Below are positions 1 through 13,895 of a stretch of DNA of 64,000 nt, one piece after another. The first letter of the stretch is position 1, and every line of letters starts with the position of its first letter. The stretch spans positions 627,546-691,545 of the forward strand of contig JABSSW010000020.1 of assembly GCA_018902385.1 (NCBI GenBank). Direction: 5' to 3'. A program made the position numbers and the translations under genes. Under the pieces are notes generated by a model that was given only the letters and a program-made list of their open reading frames with translations, had not been told where the DNA came from and ran no database searches. This stretch comes from Physcia stellaris (Eukaryota > Ascomycota > Lecanoromycetes > Caliciales > Physciaceae).

Positions 1-1136
1 TCAACGAGTCGAGTAATGTCTTCCCCTTCCATGGCGAAGGTGGCAAGGCGTGGAGCTTCTTCGCTTTCTGCATGTTCACAACCAGTGATATCAGGAGTGG
101 CAGAAAGGCAATCGGTAGGACGATCGCCCAAAGACCGTAGCCCCATCGCCAACCTGAGGCTTTGTAGATGCTCTGTGCGATGGGGGAACCGATCCATACT
201 GTGATTAGAAATGGGATATCTGGAATGGAAGAGAATAGGGCGCGGTTGAGGAGGTCGGAGGTATCGGCGATGAAAATTTGTATCAGGATTTGGAGACCCG
301 TGCCACCTGCGCTGTAGAAGATCTGGGCGGCAGCAAAGGTTTGCACGTTCTTTGAGGCGGCTTGTTGGATATACCCGACAACGAAGATAAGAATGCTGAG
401 GGAGAAAGCTTCTAGCCGACCAAAGACGTTCGCCACTTTGGCCATTGGGGGTTTAATCACGGCTATGGGATGAAGTGAGCTCCAGTTACGGTGAGTGAAA
501 GGAGAGATAGGAGATAAAATACGCGGTCTAATCTGTACACAGTACTATGGAAGCATCGGAGAAGATAGTGAAAAGGTAAAAGGGCGGAATAAGGCTCACC
601 ATTGACCACCTGTTGGACGACATAAATGGTGGCGACTAGCGAGTGCTGGAGAAAAGAACTGGTTGCGTAGACGGACAAGTTGACGGTGGTTTGACCTTCC
701 AGGGAGGTCACAAAAGCGAGCAAATATACACTGGGAGGTAATTTAGCAAAGAGTATATACGAGGAGATAGAGTCATGGATTGACAGAAGACCCGAGGAAA
801 TAGTACTTTGGGATTGAAAAGGGACGAGAATGAAAAGTTCTACAGGCGACGATGGGTATTAGAAACATGAGATGCTCGAACTGACCCAGCATATGCTGCT
901 ATCAGCGCCCAAGTTGTCCAAGTCTGGCTGATAATCTCAATATTCTTGACGCCAGCCTGAGCATCCTCGTCCGAGCTCAGGGATGATCTTCCATCCTCAT
1001 GCTGAACCACCAGCGTCCGATTCTTATCGGGCTCATCCGATGCGGGCTCATTGTCGAAGGACATGTTGAGCAACTCGTAGGACGGTTGATTGGCAGTCTT
1101 GGTCAAGGTAATAGACTGCCAAATGGATGCGAACAT
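1..1136 (-). CDS. Siderophore-iron MFS transporter, N-terminal part (runs off left edge)
   Basis: Proton-coupled uptake of ferric siderophores across the membrane (Sit1/MirB/Arn family of the major facilitator superfamily). Three exons read leftward: start to 886, 730-600 and 462-1; the introns at 731-885 and 463-599 have GT..AG ends and keep frame. The N-terminus is acidic and hydrophilic, then GVKNIEIISQTWTTWAL, the family hallmark LLAFVTSLEGQTTVNL, YVVQQVVNAVIKPPMAKVA, FGRLEAFSLSIL, and IADTSDLLNRALFSS are all typical of siderophore transporters. About five or six membrane segments fall in the window; the rest lies beyond base 1. The start is ATG at 1136 or, giving a shorter tail, ATG at 1064. 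Family assignment is firm; the siderophore carried cannot be told. A GATA-type site upstream fits iron repression. Confidence 0.87.
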
Positions 1137-2474
1137 GCAAGAATCATGAGGGGGATGTAGGTATATGAAGAGCAGCCAAAGAGATCAAAGGAGACAATCA
1201 GATCATCTGATTAGGTCAATGGAGGGTATTTCCCCGACGCTAGCCGAACGAGATGACGCTGCCAATGCGCGGGTGGTGGGGGCAGAGTTCGACTAGAGGG
1301 AGTGCCAAGGGGTGGCATGGCTTGATCTGTCGAATCAAATGCTGGATGTGATGGTAAATGTGCTGTGAAGGGGTAATGGAACATGTCAAAAACGAATGAG
1401 CCGTGCGGAGACGAGGTTTAGCACGCTCGGACCCGCGGCGGAGATCAACATTATCTAGAACTAGCTCGCTTCCGACTTATCTGATCCGCTTTTGCAGCAC
1501 GTGACTAGGACCGAGGAACCCTGAAAGCCGATATCGCTCCCAAAACCTCAAATTTCCTGCCTGATCATGTCAAGCCGCCAACCTTTAAGAATAGCCCCCC
1601 TGCAGAACATCCCATCTCCTACCGGGAAGCCCTTCACATGGGCAAGAAACTGGTCGAAGCTCCCGACAAGATTCCCCACGAGACTGTACGCCACAATTCC
1701 CGTCTTGCTGATTTGATCAGGCTATCATAAGATGATAAGATGGATCATCTAAGGGCTGATATAGACCTTCAGCAAACGCCAATATCCCTTGTCCAGGGCG
1801 ATCGAAAAGGCTGCAGATCTGGACTGATATCGATGATGTGGTGGAGAAAGTTGCGGATGGGTAATCAGACAAGTATGAGTGGGCATGGATTTCATGTATG
1901 TGTATTAAGTAGGGATAGTGAGAATTGAACTTCTCCCGTTCCCATATTGTACTGCAAACGTAACTATATGACCCATATGGCCCTCGTGAGGTTTGCAAAT
2001 CAGGACTTGGGTTAAGGGTGATGATCCTACAGTGACTGCACTATGATTCTACCTATGTCGTAGTACATTCGGGTCCCCTAGTCTTCAACCCCTTGCAGTT
2101 TCCCTCGGAGAAATACATCTATCCAGGCATTTGCCCTTGCTCCTTTACACATATCCCACATTGCTGACACTGGCTACTCTAGTCTAGCCTGACCACTTGG
2201 CCTAACCTCGAGGTACAATCTAAAGGATAAAAACAAGCGCAGGAAAACACCTAGTAAGACAACACAAGAAGCGAATGATTAGAATAATAAGAGGGTATTA
2301 GTGCTCTTCTCACAATTAGATGCCTGGTGCAGGACATCCAATACAGTCTTTCAAATCGCAACAACGGTCAAATTAGAAAGAAACGCCTAAGTACTCGAAA
2401 AAGCAACCGGGGAATATTTGATGAAAATGCTATGCACTGCAGTACAATAGTAAAACGGCTTCGAGGACGAAAGT
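1137..2474. other. Intergenic: transporter promoter and nrd1 3' flank
   Basis: No protein-coding gene recognised. The left part (to about 1.6 kb) is the presumed promoter of the siderophore transporter and holds the GATA site. The right part is the presumed 3' flank of the nrd1-like gene, which is transcribed in the same direction. Short open frames here look like chance. Confidence 0.6.
1477..1485 (-). promoter_or_regulatory. SreA/URBS1-type GATA site upstream of the siderophore transporter
   Basis: Read on the strand of the transporter gene this is ATCAGATAA, an exact match to the ATCWGATAA consensus known for fungal iron-responsive GATA repressors (SreA, URBS1, Sre1). It lies about 340 bp upstream of the 1136 ATG and about 410 bp upstream of the 1064 ATG. 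Function is inferred from the match and the neighbouring gene. Confidence 0.5.
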
Positions 2475-5039
2475 TTACCTCACCCCGTCAGTCTCCTCCT
2501 CAGCCCACCCCTGGAGTCCCCACTGCACGTTCCCGAAGCCGCCAAAGCCACTCATGCCCGAGAAGCTGTTTTGTTGCTGGCGATGAGTCGGTTGCGGAAG
2601 CCCTAACGCGGAGCCCTGACGCTGATGGCTCGACTGCTGCTGCTGGCTCACGCTGCCATTCGCATTGCTGAAAGCTTCCTGTCCAAAAGCTGGGAGACTG
2701 ACGGCTCGCGCGTGCTGCGAACGAGCATTGGCAGGAGCAAGGAGACCGCCGATAGTTAGGCCCGCGGCGCTATTCGCGATCCCATTCATGCCTTGGCTGT
2801 AGGAGTTGCTATGGCCCTGGTGGGAAGGAGCGTCAAGCATAGAGCCATTAAGTCTGTCCGAAGAACTGCTGCCGTAGAGAGTGGCTTGCTGGCTGGCAAG
2901 GACTTGCTGTTGCTGTTGCTGCAAAGCTGCTACGGAATAAGGATCGGCTTGCTGCTGTTGCTGAGACTCTTGCTCGGCCTGCGCCTGTTGAACGGAGACT
3001 TGGTTCAGGAACATAGTCAACGGATTGTTGTTGCCTGCATTAAGGATTGTGGAGGGTGTCTGAGCCTGCTGCTGGAATTGAAGACCATTGTGCGATGACG
3101 ATGCATTAGAGCCCGGTGGTGGAGAGAGAACCTGGCGTGTCGGGCTAACAGACGAGCCGTTATGGCTTTGAGGCTGTTGCAGGCTACCGTTGAGAGGAGA
3201 CTGGGTCATACTCTCACGACTTTGCATTCCATGCTGCTGTTGATGCTGATTGTTGTGGGTGTTCTGTCTTGGAGCATTCCCGCAACGATCTTTGCCAAAA
3301 TTGATTTTGAAACGTCCATATTCTTCCCGACTCCTAATAGCTTCAATTGCTTTGATGGCATTAGCAATGTTGGTAAAGTTGACAAAAGCGCAGCTCTTCT
3401 CTCGTAATGCATTGACCAATTCAATTTCGCCATACTCGGAAAAGTCTTGACGAAGTCGCTCTTCTGACCAAGACTCGTCCAAATTGCCGATATAAACATT
3501 ACGCGATGCTCCACCACTCACTGCAAGGGCAATGGCCGGAGGTAAAGCTCCAGAATGTTTGCCCCACCCTATCTTCAACCGCCTGTTGTGGATCATGAGG
3601 CCCTGCAGGTTGCTCAAAGCGTAAAAGGAGGCGGCTGATGTCGGATCAATAAACGTGACGAAGCAGATATGCTTATCCGGAATATAACGAATATGATGCA
3701 AAAGTCCACCGCGGACGACATTGCAAATCTCTTCGATGGTTGTTTCGGGATGAATGTTTCCCAGGTAGACTGTGCGATTTCCTAGGTTGCTCACGCCGCC
3801 AGCGGTCGTAGCAACAGCGGCGGCTGCGACTGACTGCTGGGCCAAAGCATTCGAGATCAGATCTTTGTCCGCTCCATTGAGCACATGCGCATACCCAGGG
3901 GCAATACCCAAATACTGAGCAGCGTTTTGCTGTTGGGTTTTCGAAACATAAGCACATCGATCTTTACCGTAGTAAACGCGTCGAGGAGCTTGCCACTTGG
4001 GCTCTTGAGGTAATTGCGAAACAGCCTTGATGGCATTGCTGATGGAAAGGAAATGAACGAACCCAATAGCCTTCTCGCGGACGATCTTGATGGTATCGAT
4101 GGGTCCGAATTTACCAAGATCTTCTCGTAATTCGGCCTCGGTGACAGTATCTGGTAGATTGCCGAGATAAACGTTCCTAGAAGCCCCGGACTGCTGAACC
4201 GCTAAAGCAACTGATGTGGGCACTTGAGCTGGCTTTCCCCAGCCAACCTTGATATCTTGACCACGGATTGCGAGCTTCTTTAAAATTGCGTCGGAATGGA
4301 AATGAGTGGCAGAACCGCCCTCAAGGAATGAAATGAATGCGCAATTCTTGTCGGGTAGAAGTCTGACAGACTCAATCTGCCCGCTTCTTACGTGTCCAAG
4401 GATTTCTTCTGCAGAGGTCTCGGGCGGAATATTGCCCAGATAGACAGTCCTGCTGCTGGAATTCATCTGACTTCCCATTTGGGCTGCAGGTCCCCCAAAG
4501 ATCTGATTCCCGAATCCACCGGTAGGCGACGATGGACCAGCCATGTACTGCTGGCCGTAAGGAGAAGGGGATATCATACTTTGATACAATTGGGGAGAGA
4601 GCCCAGTATGCTGAGCTTGTGTCGGGCTCCCAACGTGTTGATTCTGTTGATGGGCATTATTGTTTTGCTGGAAGCTCCCGAAACTGGCGAACTGGGGCGA
4701 AGCGAAGGTTGATGGTGTACCGGGTTGAAATGGACTGCCAAGCAGCAATTGAGAAGGCAGGAGCGGAGTAAAGTTCATGTCGAAAGCAGTTCCCGGGGCG
4801 GTCATATCATTGGGATTTGGCTGACCTGACTGTCCGTAGGCCGGAGTATTGATCGAGGCCAGGTTGGCACGTCTGGGATGTCTCTCGCCATATCCGCCAA
4901 TAGAATGCTGATTCGATGTATATGCGCCGTGAGAGAAGCCTGTGTGTAAACCATCATTGCCAGCCTTGGAAGAAAAACTTGAAAAGCGTCCTCCATGGCC
5001 CAAAGAAGGACCACTGGCGGCGGAATCTTGATGCTGCAT
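2475..5039 (-). CDS. nrd1: Nrd1/Mrn1-family RNA-binding protein with four RRM domains
   Basis: Cytoplasmic mRNA-binding regulator related to fission yeast Nrd1 (negative regulator of differentiation) and budding yeast Mrn1. A single 854-residue open frame starts at ATG 5039. Residues 1-195 are Gln/Ser/Pro/Gly-rich. Four RRMs follow in two similar pairs: about 196-270 (RTVYLGNIPPET), 287-365 (RNVYLGNLPD), 421-495 (RTVYLGNIHPET) and 512-590 (RNVYIGNLDE). RNP1-like strands (CAFISF, IGFVHF, CFVTF, CAFVNF) are present in each. Residues 590-854 are poly-Gln/Ser low complexity, ending in a conserved-looking GFGNVQWGLQGWAEEE. The last codons overlap a possible donor (GTGAGG), so a short extra 3' exon cannot be excluded. 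Upstream lies a long gap to divergent cdc42. Confidence 0.94.
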   Translation of the reverse strand: MQHQDSAASGPSLGHGGRFSSFSSKAGNDGLHTGFSHGAYTSNQHSIGGYGERHPRRANLASINTPAYGQSGQPNPNDMTAPGTAFDMNFTPLLPSQLLLGSPFQPGTPSTFASPQFASFGSFQQNNNAHQQNQHVGSPTQAQHTGLSPQLYQSMISPSPYGQQYMAGPSSPTGGFGNQIFGGPAAQMGSQMNSSSRTVYLGNIPPETSAEEILGHVRSGQIESVRLLPDKNCAFISFLEGGSATHFHSDAILKKLAIRGQDIKVGWGKPAQVPTSVALAVQQSGASRNVYLGNLPDTVTEAELREDLGKFGPIDTIKIVREKAIGFVHFLSISNAIKAVSQLPQEPKWQAPRRVYYGKDRCAYVSKTQQQNAAQYLGIAPGYAHVLNGADKDLISNALAQQSVAAAAVATTAGGVSNLGNRTVYLGNIHPETTIEEICNVVRGGLLHHIRYIPDKHICFVTFIDPTSAASFYALSNLQGLMIHNRRLKIGWGKHSGALPPAIALAVSGGASRNVYIGNLDESWSEERLRQDFSEYGEIELVNALREKSCAFVNFTNIANAIKAIEAIRSREEYGRFKINFGKDRCGNAPRQNTHNNQHQQQHGMQSRESMTQSPLNGSLQQPQSHNGSSVSPTRQVLSPPPGSNASSSHNGLQFQQQAQTPSTILNAGNNNPLTMFLNQVSVQQAQAEQESQQQQQADPYSVAALQQQQQQVLASQQATLYGSSSSDRLNGSMLDAPSHQGHSNSYSQGMNGIANSAAGLTIGGLLAPANARSQHARAVSLPAFGQEAFSNANGSVSQQQQSSHQRQGSALGLPQPTHRQQQNSFSGMSGFGGFGNVQWGLQGWAEEETDGVR

Positions 5040-8000
5040 TCCGAGAAGATGCGGCGGCAGAACAGAGCTGTCCTGCAGGTGGGATGCTACAGCAGCCGTG
5101 GTGTGGAAGTATTACGTCCGGCTAGAGCGCGCGGACGGATTTGGTATATGAAAATGGTATGCTGACGAAGCAACGGTTTCTAATGGCAGTATTTTTACAG
5201 GTGCTCAAGCACAAAACTCTTAGAAGACGGATTAACTAAGGTGGTGTAGCTGTTAGCATTGGTTTCCTGATACGCTGCACATGTGCCGAATCGAAGGAAG
5301 GAGACACTAGACATACCCTTGGATTATGAAGCTCGAGGTATTAGCGGACAATGTATCGACTGGCGAAGGTTCAATTAAAGGATTGGATGCTGGTCTGGCT
5401 CTGGATAATGCTCTTATTACATGCAGGCTTCAAATCGCCCGACTCTGGGTGTCAAAAAGGACAGCGATCACGAAGTCAGCCGGTTGCAGTCGATGGAGAT
5501 TGGTGGAATGCCGGTTGGGCGAGTAATGTGGAGAAACAAACAAAGAGTGAAGTGCTTTGTAAGGTTTTGGGTGATGGCTGTGAGAATTAAAGAGCTTGGT
5601 AGTAGAAGTGGTTGACAGAGCAAGTTTTACAATTAAGAAATGCAACAACAGAATTAAAGATAGACAATTGGCAACAAGCAATGAAAGGAGTGTCGAGTAA
5701 AGATTAGAGGAGAGAGCCGATGGGATAAGGGAAAAAGTAGGGACGCCAGGGGAATTCTGACAACTGCCCGGGCGCGTTCAGGAGATGAGCCTCGACCCAA
5801 AACGGAATGGATTCAGGGCAATCTGCGCGCTTGAGCCACAAATGGGGTTTTTACGCCGTCATCGTCTGAATGCTGGAAAAGATTCACTCGAACGATGAAC
5901 ACGCATGTCCACGACCCTGGATGATCAGCTGTAATATACCTGTAGCTATCTGATCTCCATCCCATGTCATACATGACACACTCGAAATCTTATACTCCGG
6001 ACAGAGACGGCTCAAGAAGAACGAGAAGGCTCTTGTGCTTATGCTCACTGTTATGCTTTCTCATAAGGCTGCAGACGCTTAAATTAGAACGCCACACTTC
6101 TCGGTTAGCAATCCGACAGGATCCTAATCCTTCCCAAAAGGAGTCAAACACACATTGATCCACTCCCTTGGGTTTCCATCGTCACGAGATGCCCTACAGT
6201 TGCAGCCGCCCACAAATCATCAGGAGAGAAAGGAAAGACAATAGTATATGCTGTCATATTGGTAGAGCCTTTGCGCCTGAGCGAGAGAGAGATGACTTGG
6301 CTGTGTCAGCACTGTTGTCTCTGGTGGCCCTAATTAAAGAGAGACATGTATGACTGGGTTCGTATGTAATCATCGCTTGCGTCAACGGGCTTCGCAGCGT
6401 GTAGGTCTTAAATGGTTGGGCATACAAGCGCCAAAGGCTGCCAGACAGTTTTGGCACATCGGAGAATGAAATGAAAATTGTACTGTGAATTTCCACTTTA
6501 TGAATATACGGCCTGGATCTGTAGGTTTCCTCTGCCTACTGGTCAAACATTGCCGAGTATGGACTGCAAACTTTCGTGATATTGGTGCCTGCTTCTCGAT
6601 TCGTTCGAGACACAGTTCCCAGAAGGGTTGGTGAGGGTTACGTTGTAAGGATAGAGGTCTCGAAACTCCTGCAGATCCTCGACATACTTTAGATGGAGAA
6701 CCCTGTCTGAATTGGCCACGAGATTGACGAGAGTCATCTGAAAGCCATCAATGATCTCGATCGTTTTCGGGTTCGTGGAGACGTGGGTGTCATTGCCTTA
6801 AAGTCTTCGATCATGCCTGTCTTGCTACTTCGGACTTTCTATCCTGAGAGCAGACGGAGACTATGGTCTCACTTTCGGTCAAGGTTGGGGCTGACTGATG
6901 ACGCTGGCTGGAGGCATGTGCAAAGTGAAAACCCATGGGTGTGGTCTTCAGTCGTCCTCTAAATAAAGGACTCCTCTGGGGACTACAACGACTTTAAGAA
7001 GCATAGAATTTTTTATGTTAAGACGCTGGAAAAATGAAAGGGCACGACCATGACGGAATCACGATGACCTGTTTCCTGATAGCTATAATGATGGAGATTT
7101 CTTACCTTGCCAGAAAGCTATCGAGGGCTCTCTGCACTCTAAACAAGCGGTTTCCCGACTGTGTACAATACACTTCGATTAGACTTCCAGAGGGCAATTT
7201 TACAGAACGTTGTCCAGCGTTTGGCAGTAGGATTTCAAACGCCACTGATCGTAGTCACTGTGCGCTGACAACAACTGCAATGTTGATTGATCTGACATGT
7301 CCACAGCAATTTGGTATTCTCGAGCGCTGTAATCGGAGTCGTGGCCTTTATGGGTCGAGCCGCTTGACAGCTGTAAAATCAAATGCAAAGTTCTCCCTTT
7401 GCGCGCGGTACCCAATGCCGACGAAGGCATAGAATCGTACCTAGTAATGCCAATCGCTGTCGAAGCCAGCCTTGACCTGCCGAAGAAGCGGGATTTGCTC
7501 ATGAAGCTCGATTCGAGGGCCTGGCTCGTCGAAGCGCTGTCAAGTCGCATTGCATACAGGGTTGCATCTGGCAGAGGTGAGTGGATTTGGAAGAGGCTCA
7601 ATCCATCGTAGTCCAGGGACTCATCGACCCGGGCGCATGATTCTGGGTCGCTGGCAGGCACCTTCCCCATTCGAGAAAAAAAAGAGGGACAGGGGTCTGC
7701 GGGATAACCACCTCAAGTCGCTCTCCCTCCAGAAGGACGAGATTCTTACCCCTTTGCCCTCTCCACCTTGACAGCTATTGCTTGAAGCCCTTCCAGTGCT
7801 CGTCATTCTTGTCTTGATCGTCCACTGCCGGGTCCAGTGATTGCCTTGCAGGACTTGGAGTGGGAGGATCACCCAGGCTGCAGCGTGGAGTGCTTGTTGA
7901 ACAAGGGCTAGCCATCGAGCTGTGCACGTCCTCCGCGTACGGAGAGAAGAGAAAAAAAAAGGAAAAAAGCGTGGCCGAGCACATTGAGAGAGCGATAGTC

Positions 8001-8436
8001 GCATATACACAGTTTGCTTGCCTCTGGTGAACGCCATCTGCTCATCGCGCAAGACATGTGCTGATGTCGTGACAGGGAAAAAGCCAAAGAGAAGTCAAGA
8101 GCGTGGTCTGAGGCCATTGATAAGGACATTCACAAGCAAATCCACAAGGGCTGCCGGGGACTGCTACATATATATCATCGGACTCGGTTTGCGCGACTTG
8201 AAACATAGAATTCAAACCAGCAGACCGCCTGACCTTATCGTTGGTGCTAGCGAAGTGGACCTCGACAGCACCTCGAGCGTGGCTCGCTTTGTTCCGAACG
8301 GGCCAGCAGTTTTTCTTCCCTCACATTCACTACGTACGCTCGCTCAGATTCACTCGCCAACACTTGCCAGCCCTCCCTTTCCGTGGTTTCGTCCTTCCCA
8401 GCTTTACACTAGATAATCGAGCAACGAGTGGAAGAA
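5040..8436. other. 3.4-kb divergent intergenic region between nrd1 and cdc42
   Basis: Nothing here is recognised as a protein gene. The region must contain the promoters and 5' leaders of both divergent genes. A minus-strand open frame of 156 codons at 7200-7670 has no family features I recognise and no sign of spliced continuation. Short A/T runs occur at 7676-7685 and 7952-7968. The spacing is large for a compact fungal genome, which fits long leaders. Confidence 0.5.
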
Positions 8437-9701
<1,265 letters not shown>

Positions 9702-10690
9702 CCACGTCAGCCCCCGGCAATGTTGGACGTCTACCCAAGCATGTCAGCAACATAAACCAAGGAAAACCGACGGCGGGCATCTTCGAACTTATTTTCCGTC
9801 CTCTTTTTTTTTTAACACAAAGCATAGAAACCCATATCCTTGTCCTTTTTTCCCCTCGCCTGGGGGGAGAAAACATCCCCGTTTTAGTCCGCTCTTTCTG
9901 TTCTGTCTTCCCCGGCAGTTCTACGAAAGGCTGGATGGAGCATGGTGTAAAGGGGGGCGAGAATTTTTCGTGGGAAATGGGAGGGTGGCAAGGGCGCGGG
10001 CGTCAGAGCAAAATCCCTCGATAAGCGATATTTTCTTCTTCTCCTTCTTCTTTCTTCTCGTTCTCTCTGTCGCGGAAGGGGGGGTGGGCACTTTGTTGTC
10101 GCGTTCCCTCTGGATGGAAGCGGGGAGTGAGAGGAGGGGGGGAGCGAATATTGAGGGGGAAATAGAAGATGAATTGTGTTTTTCGAGAGGAAATGCAGAT
10201 ACTTCTTCTTCGGAAATGCAAATCGTTTTCTCTGTGGTCTTTGGTGCTTTTTTCCCCTCCGTATCCTAAGGTTACCCTACCTAGTGGTAAGGGTAGGTAA
10301 AGTAGGTAAGGTAAAACCCTTCTTTTTAAGTTTTGGTGGATACCTGGGAAGGGAAGGGAAGGGAAGGTTTCAATTACTAACCTAATTCCGAAAATCCAAT
10401 TCCAGCCCATCCCAACATCCTCCCAGCACCGCCATAAACCTTCCTTCCTGTCTATCTGTCTGTCTGTACTTTTCACCCACCTACCGACCTATCGACTTAC
10501 TAAACAAGTAGCAGCGACCCTTGATGAACACGACAGAAAGGGAAGGTGCCACCCACGCCGACTTCTGACTCGCGGGATTGAACTTCTTGCATTTTGCTAA
10601 AGGGGGGATGGGATGAGTACAGTGGCGAATGGATGGAGGAGAGGAGGGGGAAGGGGGGAGTTGGGATGAGGTATCTGATCTCTTAGCCAT
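9702..10690. other. cdc42 3' flank with simple repeats
   Basis: Presumed 3' UTR and flank of cdc42. It contains a T run at 9804-9815, pyrimidine-rich stretches near 10033-10070, a GGTAAG/GGTAGG-rich patch at about 10268-10316, four GGGAA units at 10347-10368 and a TCTG/TATC patch near 10450-10468. No gene recognised. Confidence 0.6.
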
Positions 10691-13600
10691 CTCTTGGCAA
10701 TTGGGTACGTGCTTTCTCGGAGACTCGAGGGCGAAGTATCCTGTGCACTGGATCTTTTGGTTCAGGTATCTGGTACGCGATTGACGAAATTTGAGATTCT
10801 ATCTACGCTTTTCCTGACATGGTGCCATCTATTCGGATTTTCAATTGCTGGCCTTATTGAGGTCGCTATTAGGTGAGGATTGGCTACAGGAACAGCAGGA
10901 GCCACGGACGGAGCAAGAACAGGGGCGGTCGGTATTGGGTTCGTGAGCCCGATTTTCCTCAGGAAGGAGAATCTGGACGCATTTACATGTTACGATGATC
11001 ATCAGTCGCAGCACTGGAGCACTGAAGCCTGGAGTGCCTTTGTATGTATGACAAAGGACTGAGATCACCGGATGCAAGCTGCGGCTCTACTGGGCTGGTA
11101 GATTGAGTCCATTTGCTCATGCTCAACCCCCAATGCGATTGGCTTGAGGTTAGGAGACGCTGTCTCCATGGCTGTTCGGATGATGGGTCACTTGATGTAG
11201 ACGTTGGAGGGACTTTGTCTGAAAGCCATTGATTTCATGGACTATGAGTCTTTGGGGATGAATAATCCAATGCCCATTATCTATGAACCACCGATCGCCC
11301 AGATTTTAGTGGATTGTGGGCTGGAATTGAAGAATTGGTGTTGGATTTCGTTTGGTGAGGTAATCGGATTCAAGATCAGTAGCCTAGATGTAGGATGAAA
11401 AATCTTTCGCATGGCGGGTTTTGCTAGAACTATGTTGACGCTGTTGTATAAGCGGGCTCGGACGTCCATGTGGTCAGTTCAGATTGGCAGTGGCATCCCA
11501 AGCTTGAAGATAATGTTCGTCTTTATTGAACGCACCCGGACTTGCAGACAACCGTAATGCCAATTTGCAGCCTTTGCCCCGAACGCTTGGAATATTCTTT
11601 TGAGTTCACCTACTTTGGAGTGCGAGGTGAACGTTAGGCACTGTGAGCCTTCGATATCATTTTTCGTCATGCCATGAATCAAGCCTCGCGCATTTGTGCA
11701 CGTTCGACACCCATGCTTATGCAAATAGAATTTTTCCTTAAGCTGCGTGTGACCAAAGTGAATCCATACCAGCCAGTCAAAGAAGCTGTCGATTAGGCGA
11801 CAAAGAAGCTGGAGCTTACGAAATCAGCACTAACGTCGGTTGTAGCTACTGATTATTGACGAAGCTGAGGGTTTTGCTTCGGTTCATCTACTGAGGAACA
11901 CTCACGATGCCAACGGAAACAACGCCCCAAGTGCGACCGATGGAATTACTTCTCTAGCACACCCTGTGGGCTTTGGATACTCAGCGCGATTTTTTCGTTT
12001 ATGGTTTCTGAGTCGCTTGCCTCATCGCCTGATGTATACTTTCCAGACTTGCGCCCGGCGGAGCCAGGCTTCCTGGAGAAGATTTGTAGCCACTGCACGT
12101 AGGAATAGAGAAGAAGAGCTCTTTCCATTCACTATCATCTTTCGATCAACTGAATACTCCCACTGGCTCGACCAGGACATTGATGGTAGAGTCGGCTTTT
12201 GGGACCGCTGAGCTAGTGAAAGCCCAATTAAGGGGGTGGTGAGCTTAGACCACCATGCATATTTGTCTCACTTTCGGATGTCCAGGAAGCGCGACCGAGC
12301 TCAAGAGTTTACTACGCCGATACACCAAGCTGAGCATTAACAATGATAGCACTCCATCTTGTATGGTCAGGATAGCGTTTTCCGCACTGGGTCGAAATTT
12401 TCGCTATTATCTACACCGAGCGTGATGTTACACTTCGGATCCCAATCAATCGACAGATGCCACATCCTGTCGCAGGATTGCGTCTTGACTAACGGTCTCG
12501 TCAGCTCCTTCAAAGTTTCGGCCGACCGCTCACACTGACAATCTCGAGTCATTCGTCTACCAGTTCGAAATGCCCCTCCACGGATGGTGTGCCAATAAAG
12601 ACACGACGTTTTAGACGTGAAAAGAGAGGACCATCGTGCTCCCGTGGCCAGTTGCGGCAACACTTTGAGGGCAGTCCTACCCTTGGCTGGCAGAGTAATA
12701 GAAAGCTCTGCTCCGTCATCGAAGCGAAATCCTTGCCATCTTCTTAAGGTGCTCGCTACTCATACAAACTTCTGCCAGTTGATGGGTCTCTGTAATCTCG
12801 CTACTCTATTCAAATTAATGAATCGCAAACGGATCGTAGCTGGGTCGCAATCCACGTGCTTCTGATATCTTCACCGATAATTTACCTCCTGGCAGGGATC
12901 TCTGGGTGCCCACGCCCATCTACTCTCGGCATAGACGGAACGGAGCAATTCTAATACACCTCACAGGTCAAGTTCACTTTCTGAATGGTCGAAGTTGATG
13001 TGCAAATTCGAGGTACTTGAGAGATTTTCTCCGCCTGGCGCCTTGCTTTGCTCACCCGGCACATCTCCAAGTCGACTTCCATTTCTGGGCTTGACCAGTA
13101 TATAGCATCGATGCTTCACTCAGAGCTCTTGCTTGTCTTCGCTACCAGGCTCGGTCCAGGACAGAATATTTGCACTGCTCCTAATCTAGTAAATACTCCC
13201 GGGTTCTGAATGCGACCCTGGTGTGAATATATATGAAGCTCGAGGGCAAGAGTGACGGCTTCGTAAGAGAAAAGGTTCGAAGCTGAAGTCCATCGAGGCC
13301 TGCACGACGAAGATGATGCTGACCATTGCTCATTCTCTGAGGGTACTGAAGTCGAAGCCCAGCATGCCGATGCCGTACTCTTCTGGCGAGACGAGCTGCC
13401 GTCGACAGCTTTATACGGGGATGCTAAATATGGGAAGGATGTCTTCGAATGGTTTGCCAGTTGTCGATAGCCATTTCCAGGACTGACCTTGACCTTGTGG
13501 GTACTTCGTTCAGGCCTCTTGCTACATTGGTCCTACGGAGCTTTCCATTACCGTTATAGACACGAATGCGGCGCCTACTGTTAGAGCAAGACTTGGGCCG

Positions 13601-13895
13601 GACAGAATGTCATGTGCTCCCAGTCGACAGTCCTATTCAGGAAACAAGGGCGCTGAGCTCATACACTTAAGAAGAGCTCCAATAGTCCGCAAACTTGAGC
13701 TACTCGCTTGCGCTGGGGTCACGCCTCAAGTACATCTGCCAAAGAAAACAACGAGGATCTGTGTGGATCAAGGTTGACTGTTCTATCGATACATTGAATA
13801 TTGCACAACGCAAAATAGAATTCCATGACTTAGGTCAGACCGAATACTAGGACGTATTAAGAGCAGAGATTATCCGTCCCTTCCGAAGCCACGCC

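Noticed and set aside
2793-3450. Several plus-strand frames opposite nrd1
   Set aside because: Antisense shadows of the Gln-rich and RRM coding sequence; no domains of their own.
7200-7670. 156-codon minus-strand frame as a gene
   Set aside because: No domain, signal or splice support; lies in the divergent regulatory region.
10268-10320. GGTAAG/GGTAGG-rich patch resembling telomere repeats
   Set aside because: Units are irregular and do not match TTAGGG; the patch is internal and short.
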